Source of the DNA: Thermoleophilaceae bacterium
Lineage (GTDB): Bacteria > Actinomycetota > Thermoleophilia > Solirubrobacterales > Thermoleophilaceae
Assembly (NCBI GenBank): GCA_013696425.1
Contig: JACCYP010000095.1
Location: 1-11,547, forward strand
DNA length: 11,547 bases
Direction: 5' to 3'
The position numbers were made by a program, and so were the translations under genes. Positions 1 through 4,525 of this stretch are shown in pieces. Every line of letters starts with the position of its first letter. Within the stretch, counting starts at the first letter, position 1. Below the pieces are notes generated by a model, which was given only the letters and a program-made list of their open reading frames with translations, was not told where the DNA came from and made no database searches.

Positions 1-113
1 GCTCTACATGATCCTTGCCATGTTCGCCGGCCACGAGGTGGCCGCGCACGAAACAGACCCTGGGGGTCATGGCATACAACCGCTTCGGGCTCGACGGAGA
101 GCTCGGAGCCTAG
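1..113 (+). CDS. 3' end of an unrecognised upstream gene (partial, frame uncertain)
   Basis: The window opens inside a coding region. From base 60 to the TAG at 111-113 the third frame reads LGVMAYNRFGLDGELGA, a plausible C-terminus, but that frame has a TGA at 9-11. Bases 2-58 look coding in the second frame (LYMILAMFAGHEVAAHETD), with G/C-rich third positions. Removing one G from the GGGGG run at 62-66 joins the two into one reading frame. The gene therefore probably carries a one-base insertion or sequencing error there, or the true tail is one of the two fragments alone. The stop codon overlaps the Shine-Dalgarno site of the next gene, suggesting that the two are cotranscribed. I do not recognise the family; the first visible residues are hydrophobic. 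Confidence 0.4.
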
Positions 114-117
114 GAGG
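112..117 (+). promoter_or_regulatory. Shine-Dalgarno site of the R2lox-SCP2 gene
   Basis: AGGAGG lies 6 bases before the ATG at 124. It overlaps the TAG stop of the upstream gene, which suggests translational coupling and fixes the ATG at 124 as the start. Confidence 0.8.
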
Positions 118-123
118 AACCGC

Positions 124-1398
124 ATGACCACCGCGACCACCACCCAGCTGCCGATGGCGACGAAGATCGGCTACGGCGACCTCTATGAGCGCTGGGAGAA
201 GGGCAACTGGAGCGCAACCGCGCTCGACTTCGACCAGGACAAGACCGACTGGAACGAGGTCTTCACGCCGTTCGAGCGCAAGGCGGCGCTGTGGAACTAC
301 TCGCTGTTCTTCCACGGCGAGGACTCCGTGGCCGACAACCTCTCGCCCTACATCGATGCCGCCCCGCACGAGGAGCAGAAGTACTTCCTCACCACCCAGC
401 AGGTGGACGAGGCGCGCCACGCGGTGTTCTTCGCGCGCTTCATGCGCGAGGTCGTGGGCATCGGTGGCGAAAGCATCTCCTCCTCGCTCGAGGCAACCCG
501 GCCCGATCTCACGTGGGGCTTCAAGAAGGTGTTCGAGCGCCTCGACACGATGGCCGACGAGCTGCGCAAGGACCGCTCGCGGCCGAAGCTCGCGGCGGCC
601 ATCACGCTCTACCACTTCGTGGTCGAGGCGACGCTTGCCCAGCCCGGCCAGCACTTCATCGAGAGCTACCTGAAGGACCGCGGGATGCTGCCCGGCTTCA
701 CCGAGGGCATGACGAACGTCTCCCTCGACGAGCAGCGCCACATCGGCTTCGGCGTGCGCTGCCTCTACGACCTCAACCGCGAGGACCCCGACTGCGCGTA
801 CGCGGTCGCGGACCTGCTGCGCGAGATCGTGACGGTCTCGGTCGGTGTGTTCGTCCCGCCGAACTGGGACGAGCGTTACGTCACCACCTTCGGCAAGACG
901 CTCGAGGACGTCTACGAGGAGGGCATGAATTCGCTCGAGTCGAAGATGCGCGCCGCCGGTCTGCCGATCGAGGAGCTGCCCGGCGCACCCGTGTTCCCGC
1001 GCGGGCTGAGCGTGAAGGAGCGCACCGCGAATGCGCTCACGCTGCTGCGCGCGAACTACCTCGGCGAGAAGTTCGGGCCGCCCTCGCGCGATCCCGAAAC
1101 CGTGGCGCTGATGTTCGACGTGATCTCGCGCTCGATGGCCGACGACGGCGATCGCCCGACGACCCTGCAATGGGAGTTCGCCGACGCCGAGCCGTGGTTC
1201 GTGCGCGTGGACAACGGCAGCACGTACGCCCACCAGGGCCGCGCGGAGTCGCCGGACATGACGCTCGCCTGCCGGTTCGAGGACTGGGTCGACATCGCGG
1301 CCGGGCGGGAGGATCCGCGCCGCGCGATGCTCAGGGGCAAGCTGCGCCCGAAGGGCAACCCGCTGCGGATGTGGCGTGCGCGCAGCGTGCTCGGCTAG
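124..1398 (+). CDS. R2-like ligand-binding oxidase (R2lox) fused to an SCP2 sterol-carrier domain
   Basis: This 424-residue protein has a ferritin-like di-metal carboxylate domain (about residues 20-312) followed by an SCP2-like lipid-binding domain (about 325-424). The metal ligands are visible: E66 (HGEDSV), E96 and H99 (DEARH), E168 (VVEAT), E203 and H206 (DEQRH). Their spacing matches the R2lox family more closely than ordinary ribonucleotide reductase R2. V69 (E66+3) and Y163 (E168-5) occupy the positions of the valine and tyrosine that form the ether crosslink in characterised R2lox proteins. Family members hold a Mn/Fe cofactor and a long-chain fatty-acid ligand and are thought to oxidise an unknown, probably lipid, substrate. 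Known R2lox proteins are about 310 residues, so the last 110 are an addition. No signal peptide is seen, so it should be cytosolic. It could be annotated as ribonucleotide reductase beta subunit, which I think is wrong. The substrate is unknown. Confidence 0.85.
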   Translation: MTTATTTQLPMATKIGYGDLYERWEKGNWSATALDFDQDKTDWNEVFTPFERKAALWNYSLFFHGEDSVADNLSPYIDAAPHEEQKYFLTTQQVDEARHAVFFARFMREVVGIGGESISSSLEATRPDLTWGFKKVFERLDTMADELRKDRSRPKLAAAITLYHFVVEATLAQPGQHFIESYLKDRGMLPGFTEGMTNVSLDEQRHIGFGVRCLYDLNREDPDCAYAVADLLREIVTVSVGVFVPPNWDERYVTTFGKTLEDVYEEGMNSLESKMRAAGLPIEELPGAPVFPRGLSVKERTANALTLLRANYLGEKFGPPSRDPETVALMFDVISRSMADDGDRPTTLQWEFADAEPWFVRVDNGSTYAHQGRAESPDMTLACRFEDWVDIAAGREDPRRAMLRGKLRPKGNPLRMWRARSVLG

Positions 1399-1802
1399 GG
1401 ATCGCCGACGCTGAGCACGACGCTGAGCACGACGCTGCCCGCGTAGCCGGGCGGCACGTCGAGGGCGGCGGTCAGCCAGCCGTCGGTACCCGCTTCAAGG
1501 CCTTCACCGCGAGCCTTGAAGAGCGCCTCGTGGAGGGTCCACTTCTCGTAGAACTCCGCCTCGCCGGCGGGTGTCGAGCCCCAGGTCCGCCGGGCGATCT
1601 CGGCCCAGCGGCGGCCCGGCCGCATCGCCTCGATATCAATGCCCACGGCCGCATCCGCGCCGGCCACCGCGACGAGCCCGCCGGAGTGGGACAGGCTCGT
1701 GAACGCGTGCTCCTCGCGCATGGCCTCGAGCAGCCGGTGGCCGTGGGGCTTCGAGCCCTCCTGCACCCGCAGTGCTACTCCGGGAAGCGCTCCAGGATCC
1801 AT
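1395..1802 (-). CDS. Sfp/AcpS-superfamily 4'-phosphopantetheinyl transferase (N-terminus frameshifted)
   Basis: Enzymes of this superfamily move phosphopantetheine from CoA to a serine of acyl- or peptidyl-carrier proteins. The 135-residue frame contains FTSLSHSGG (residues 34-42), the Mg-binding GIDIE motif (D56, E58), and WTLHEALFK (W88, E92, K96), matching the W-x3-E-x3-K signature with His instead of the usual Lys before the Glu. The ATG at 1802 follows directly after an in-frame TGA. Its first ten codons have poor third-position G/C, whereas the overlapping frame (1775-1903) is strongly coding. The annotated start is therefore probably artificial and the real protein would begin at GTG 1903 (about 169 residues). 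The catalytic half is intact. The stop codon shares the CTAG at 1395-1398 with the convergent R2lox gene. The target carrier protein is not in the window. Confidence 0.75.
   Translation of the reverse strand: MDPGALPGVALRVQEGSKPHGHRLLEAMREEHAFTSLSHSGGLVAVAGADAAVGIDIEAMRPGRRWAEIARRTWGSTPAGEAEFYEKWTLHEALFKARGEGLEAGTDGWLTAALDVPPGYAGSVVLSVVLSVGDP
1407..1436. repeat. 12-bp tandem repeat, 2.5 copies
   Basis: GACGCTGAGCAC occurs at 1407-1418 and 1419-1430, then GACGCT at 1431-1436. It sits in the last codons of the phosphopantetheinyl transferase and duplicates VVLS near the C-terminus without changing frame. Confidence 0.85.
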
Positions 1803-1903
1803 TCAGGCCCGAGGCGCTCGCGGCGGTAGTCGCGCCCGGCGATCCGCACGTAGTGGTCGGCGAGCGGTTCTGCGAAGTCCCGGTCGGGAGTGGGCTGGCT
1901 CAC
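1775..1903 (-). other. Out-of-frame N-terminal piece of the phosphopantetheinyl transferase
   Basis: A GTG-started 42-codon frame ends ...GPEWILERFPE at a TAG (1775-1777), overlapping the start of the transferase frame by 28 bases. Nearly all its third positions are G or C, as expected for real coding DNA here. Adding one base to the GGG run at 1782-1784 (CCC on the coding strand) fuses it to the transferase, the junction reading ERFPGVALRVQEG. A TACCCT box lies 7 bases before the GTG, as in a leaderless transcript. I infer that this is the true start of the transferase and that the gene carries a one-base deletion, either real or a sequencing error. It could instead be a separate 42-residue protein, which I think is less likely. 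Confidence 0.6.
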
Positions 1904-1910
1904 GTCCAAG

Positions 1911-1916
1911 AGGGTA
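1911..1916 (-). promoter_or_regulatory. Probable -10 box for the phosphopantetheinyl transferase
   Basis: TACCCT on the minus strand fits TANNNT and ends 7 bases before the GTG at 1903, the geometry of a leaderless actinobacterial transcript. No Shine-Dalgarno site precedes this GTG. No clear -35 was found. Confidence 0.45.
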
Positions 1917-1926
1917 GATACGCCGA

Positions 1927-1932
1927 TACAGT
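1927..1932 (+). promoter_or_regulatory. Probable -10 box for the acyl-CoA dehydrogenase
   Basis: TACAGT fits TANNNT and ends 9 bases before ATG 1942. No Shine-Dalgarno site is seen between them, so the transcript would have no leader or only a very short one. It lies within the 38-bp gap shared with the divergent transferase promoter. Confidence 0.4.
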
Positions 1933-1941
1933 CCGCCGCCG

Positions 1942-3093
1942 ATGAGCGACATCTACGACCTTCCCCAGGAGCACAAGGACTTCCGCGACACGATCCGCCA
2001 GATGGTGGAGGAGAAGGTGCGCCCGCGCGCGCATGACATCGACGAGAGCGGCGAATACCCGTGGGACATCCGCGAGCTGTTCGGCTCCCACGACATCCTC
2101 GGCCTGCCGATCGCCGAGGAGTTCGGCGGCATGGGCACCGGCACGCTCATGCTCCAGGTCGCGGTCGAGGAGATCGCCAAGGCATGCGCCTCGAGCTCGC
2201 TCATCCTCATGGTTCAGGAGCTCGGTACGCTGCCGATCTCCCTGTTCGGCTCCGACGAGCTGAAGCAGAAGTACCTGCCGAAGTGCGCGAGCGGCGAGTG
2301 GTCGCCCGCCTTCGCCCTGTCCGAACCCGAGGCCGGCTCGAACGCCGCCGCGATGCGCACCACCGCGGTGCAGGACGGCGAGGACTGGGTGCTGAACGGC
2401 CAGAAGAACTGGATCACGAACGCCACGATCGCCGACTACTACATCGTGTTCGCCATGACCGACCGCGAGAACAAGCGCGTCACCGCGTTCGTCGTCGACA
2501 AGGACAGCGAGGGGTTCGATCCCGGCAAGCTCGAGAAGAAGCTCGGCATCCGCGGATCGCCGACCGGGCAGCCGTCCTTCACCGACGTCCGCGTACCGGC
2601 CGAGAACGTGATCGGCGAGGTCGGCCGCGGCATGGCCGTGGCGCTCGGCACCCTCGAGCGCACCCGCCTCGGCGCCGCGGCGCAGGCGGTCGGCATCGCG
2701 CAGGGCGCAACCGACTACGCCAACGAGTACGCGAAGGAGCGGATCGCTTTCGGCAAGCCGATCAACGAGCTCCAGGGCATCCAGTTCAAGCTCGCGGACA
2801 TGGAGACGCGCACCGCCGCGGCGCGCGAACTGGTCTACAAGGCCTCGGCGCTGGCCGACCGCGCCGAGGGCAGGCGCGACCCCGAGCTGAACAAGTGGAC
2901 CTCAATGGCGAAGCTGTTCGCCTCGGACACCGCCATGGCCGTCACGGTCGAGGCGATACAGGTGCTCGGCGGCTATGGCTACGTGACCGAGTACCCCGTC
3001 GAGCGCATGATGCGCGACGCGAAGATCACACAGATCTACGAGGGCACGAACGAGATCCAGCGCGTGGTGATCGCCCGCGCGATGCGCGGCTGA
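1942..3093 (+). CDS. Acyl-CoA dehydrogenase (short/medium-chain type)
   Basis: This FAD enzyme makes the alpha,beta double bond in acyl-CoA thioesters and passes electrons to electron-transfer flavoprotein. At 383 residues it has the normal length and fold order: N-terminal helical domain (about 8-120), middle beta domain (about 124-218) and C-terminal helical domain (about 230-380). The first family signature is seen in ALSEPEAGSN and the second around QVLGGYGYVTEYP. The catalytic base is E367 in IYEGTNEIQR, the position used by short-, medium- and branched-chain enzymes rather than the isovaleryl type. Exact chain-length preference cannot be read from sequence. It is divergent from the transferase with only 38 bp between starts and is followed after 59 bp by ald. 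No ETF or thiolase genes are in the window, so the pathway (fatty-acid or branched-chain amino-acid breakdown) is open. Confidence 0.93.
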   Translation: MSDIYDLPQEHKDFRDTIRQMVEEKVRPRAHDIDESGEYPWDIRELFGSHDILGLPIAEEFGGMGTGTLMLQVAVEEIAKACASSSLILMVQELGTLPISLFGSDELKQKYLPKCASGEWSPAFALSEPEAGSNAAAMRTTAVQDGEDWVLNGQKNWITNATIADYYIVFAMTDRENKRVTAFVVDKDSEGFDPGKLEKKLGIRGSPTGQPSFTDVRVPAENVIGEVGRGMAVALGTLERTRLGAAAQAVGIAQGATDYANEYAKERIAFGKPINELQGIQFKLADMETRTAAARELVYKASALADRAEGRRDPELNKWTSMAKLFASDTAMAVTVEAIQVLGGYGYVTEYPVERMMRDAKITQIYEGTNEIQRVVIARAMRG

Positions 3094-3139
3094 GCGCCGG
3101 CGCGCGCGAGCTCGCGACGATCGGCGGCAAGGGGTGACA

Positions 3140-3145
3140 TAGGGT
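3140..3145 (+). promoter_or_regulatory. Probable -10 box for ald
   Basis: TAGGGT fits TANNNT and ends 7 bases before ATG 3153, with no Shine-Dalgarno site between. This suggests a leaderless ald transcript with its own promoter in the 59-bp gap. No good -35 is seen. Confidence 0.45.
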
Positions 3146-3152
3146 CGCCGCA

Positions 3153-4238
3153 ATGAAGGTCGGCGTCCCCACCGAGATCAAGCCGGACGAGTACCGCGTC
3201 TCGCTCACGCCCGCGGGAGCGCGCGAGCTCGCCGACCACGGCCACGAGGTGCTCGTGCAGGCGGGGGCGGGGGAGGGCAGCGCGATCTCCGACGCCGACT
3301 ACGAGACCCAGGGTGCGCGCATCCTCCCGGATGCCGAGGGCGTGTTCGCCGAGGCCGAGATGGTGCTCGGAGTGAAGGAGCCCCAGCCGCGAGAGGTCGC
3401 GATGCTGCACGAGGGTCAACTGCTCTTCACCTACCTGCACCTCGCGCCGGACCCCGAGCTCACCCGCGCGCTGGTCGGCTCGGGCGCGACGTGCGTGGCC
3501 TACGAGACGGTGGAGGACGCGCGCGGGCGGCTGCCGCTGCTCGCGCCGATGAGCGAGGTGGCGGGCAAGATCGCGACGCAGGCGGGCGCGTTCATGCTCG
3601 AGAAGCCGCTCGGCGGGCGGGGTGTGCTGCTCGGCGGCGTGCCGGGCGTGCCGGCGGCCACCGTGCTCGTGATCGGCGGCGGCGTGGTGGGCATGAATGC
3701 GGCGTTCATCGCGATCGGGATGGAGGCCGACGTGTTCGTGTTCGAGCGCTCGCTCGACCGCCTGCGCGAGCTCGACCTCGCGTTCGCGGGCCGCGCGTCG
3801 ACCGTCTACTCCTCGACGCTCGCGATCGAGGAGATGCTGCCCCAGGCGGACCTCGTGATCGGCGCGGTGCTCATCCACGGGGCGCGTGCGCCGAACGTCG
3901 TGACGCGCGAGCAGCTCGGGCTGATGAAGGAGCGCGCCGTGCTCGTGGACGTCTCGATCGACCAGGGCGGCTGCTTCGAGACCTCGCGCCCCACCACGCA
4001 CTCCGACCCGACCTTCGAGGTCGACGGCATCACCCATTACTGCGTGACCAACATGCCGGGCGCCGTGCCGATCACCGCCACCTACGCGCTCACGAACGCG
4101 ACGCTGCCCTACGTGCTGGCGCTCGCCGATCACGGACTCGACGGCGCGATCGAGCGCGACCCCGGCCTCGAGCTCGGCGTGAACGTGCGCGGCGGCGAGG
4201 TCGTGAACCCCGCGGTGGCCGCGGCGGTGGCCGGCTAG
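3153..4238 (+). CDS. ald: Alanine dehydrogenase
   Basis: The enzyme interconverts L-alanine and pyruvate plus ammonia using NAD(H). It is a cytosolic hexamer in characterised cases. The 361-residue length matches the family. The residues known from the Mycobacterium tuberculosis enzyme are present at the same numbers: R15 (EYRVS) and K75 (GVKEPQ) for substrate binding, H96 (YLHLA) and D270 (SIDQGG) for catalysis. The nucleotide-binding glycine loop is VIGGGVVG (173-180), and MEKPLGG-like and TNMPGAVP segments are typical of the family. The start is supported by the N-terminus MKVGVPTEIKPDEYRVS, which aligns with known Ald starts. It may feed pyruvate into central metabolism or recycle NADH. 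The related lysine-forming or transhydrogenase families are excluded by the full set of Ald residues. Confidence 0.96.
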   Translation: MKVGVPTEIKPDEYRVSLTPAGARELADHGHEVLVQAGAGEGSAISDADYETQGARILPDAEGVFAEAEMVLGVKEPQPREVAMLHEGQLLFTYLHLAPDPELTRALVGSGATCVAYETVEDARGRLPLLAPMSEVAGKIATQAGAFMLEKPLGGRGVLLGGVPGVPAATVLVIGGGVVGMNAAFIAIGMEADVFVFERSLDRLRELDLAFAGRASTVYSSTLAIEEMLPQADLVIGAVLIHGARAPNVVTREQLGLMKERAVLVDVSIDQGGCFETSRPTTHSDPTFEVDGITHYCVTNMPGAVPITATYALTNATLPYVLALADHGLDGAIERDPGLELGVNVRGGEVVNPAVAAAVAG

Positions 4239-4239
4239 C

Positions 4240-4421
4240 TCAGGCCGCGGCGCCGGACACGCGGTGCCTGCGCGGCGCGCGCGAGGAGATCAGCTCGCCC
4301 CAGTCGGCGTCCTCATCCCGTGGATCAGCACCACCGGCGGACCGCTGCCGGCGATCCGGTAGATCACGCGGTGGCCGTGAAGCTCGATCTCCCATTCCTG
4401 GAAGTCGGGGGTGCCCGTCAT
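4240..4421 (-). pseudogene. Remnant of an alpha/beta hydrolase gene
   Basis: From ATG 4421 the frame reads 35 residues typical of an alpha/beta hydrolase N-terminus, ending in VVLIHG, the strand and oxyanion-hole HG motif. It then runs into MRTPTGAS and a TGA at 4290-4292 (43 residues in all, against well over 200 for the family). In another frame the DNA after HG continues as DEDADWGELISSRAP and ends with RRHRVSGAAA at the TGA 4240-4242, one base from the ald stop, as a normal convergent gene end would. No Ser or His of the catalytic triad is left. I infer a large internal deletion with a frame change. A TAATGT box 7 bases before the ATG suggests the promoter is still present. An alternative is a small protein of about 60 residues carrying a one-base error in the GGG run. 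Confidence 0.65.
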
Positions 4422-4428
4422 GGCGGGC

Positions 4429-4434
4429 ACATTA
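4429..4434 (-). promoter_or_regulatory. Probable -10 box of the hydrolase remnant
   Basis: TAATGT on the minus strand fits TANNNT and ends 7 bases before ATG 4421, the same spacing as for ald and the transferase. Confidence 0.4.
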
Positions 4435-4438
4435 CGTC

Positions 4439-4458
4439 GCGGCGCGGCGCGGCGCGGC
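4439..4458. repeat. Four tandem copies of GCGGC
   Basis: A perfect 5-bp repeat lies between the divergent promoters of the hydrolase remnant and the PAS-EAL-GGDEF gene, ending one base before the -35 of the latter. Confidence 0.8.
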
Positions 4459-4459
4459 C

Positions 4460-4489
4460 TTGCCGTAGCCGCCCCCGGACGGCTAGACT
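4460..4489 (+). promoter_or_regulatory. Sigma-A-like promoter of the PAS-EAL-GGDEF gene
   Basis: TTGCCG (4460-4465) and TAGACT (4484-4489) are 18 bases apart, a fair -35/-10 pair. Transcription would start near 4496, giving a leader of about 30 bases that contains the GAGGAG ribosome site at 4513-4518, 7 bases before the GTG start at 4526. Confidence 0.5.
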
Positions 4490-4525
4490 CTGAACGTTTT
4501 CGACGCGAAGTGTGAGGAGTAGGTC

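Noticed and set aside
67..1233. Long open frame on the minus strand opposite the R2lox gene
   Set aside because: It is rich in His, Arg, Val and Leu with no recognisable motif and mirrors a certain gene on the other strand. High GC makes such antisense frames common.
124..1398. Ordinary class I ribonucleotide reductase beta subunit
   Set aside because: The ligand spacing and the Val/Tyr crosslink pair fit R2lox, there is an SCP2 extension, and no alpha subunit gene is nearby.
291..1829. 512-codon plus-strand frame overlapping R2lox and the transferase
   Set aside because: It is the wrong frame of R2lox and runs antisense through the transferase. Its Arg/Ala-rich product has no motif.
3036..4133. 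365-codon minus-strand frame opposite ald
   Set aside because: The plus strand carries all Ald catalytic residues. The minus frame has low-complexity Arg/His composition and is a shadow.
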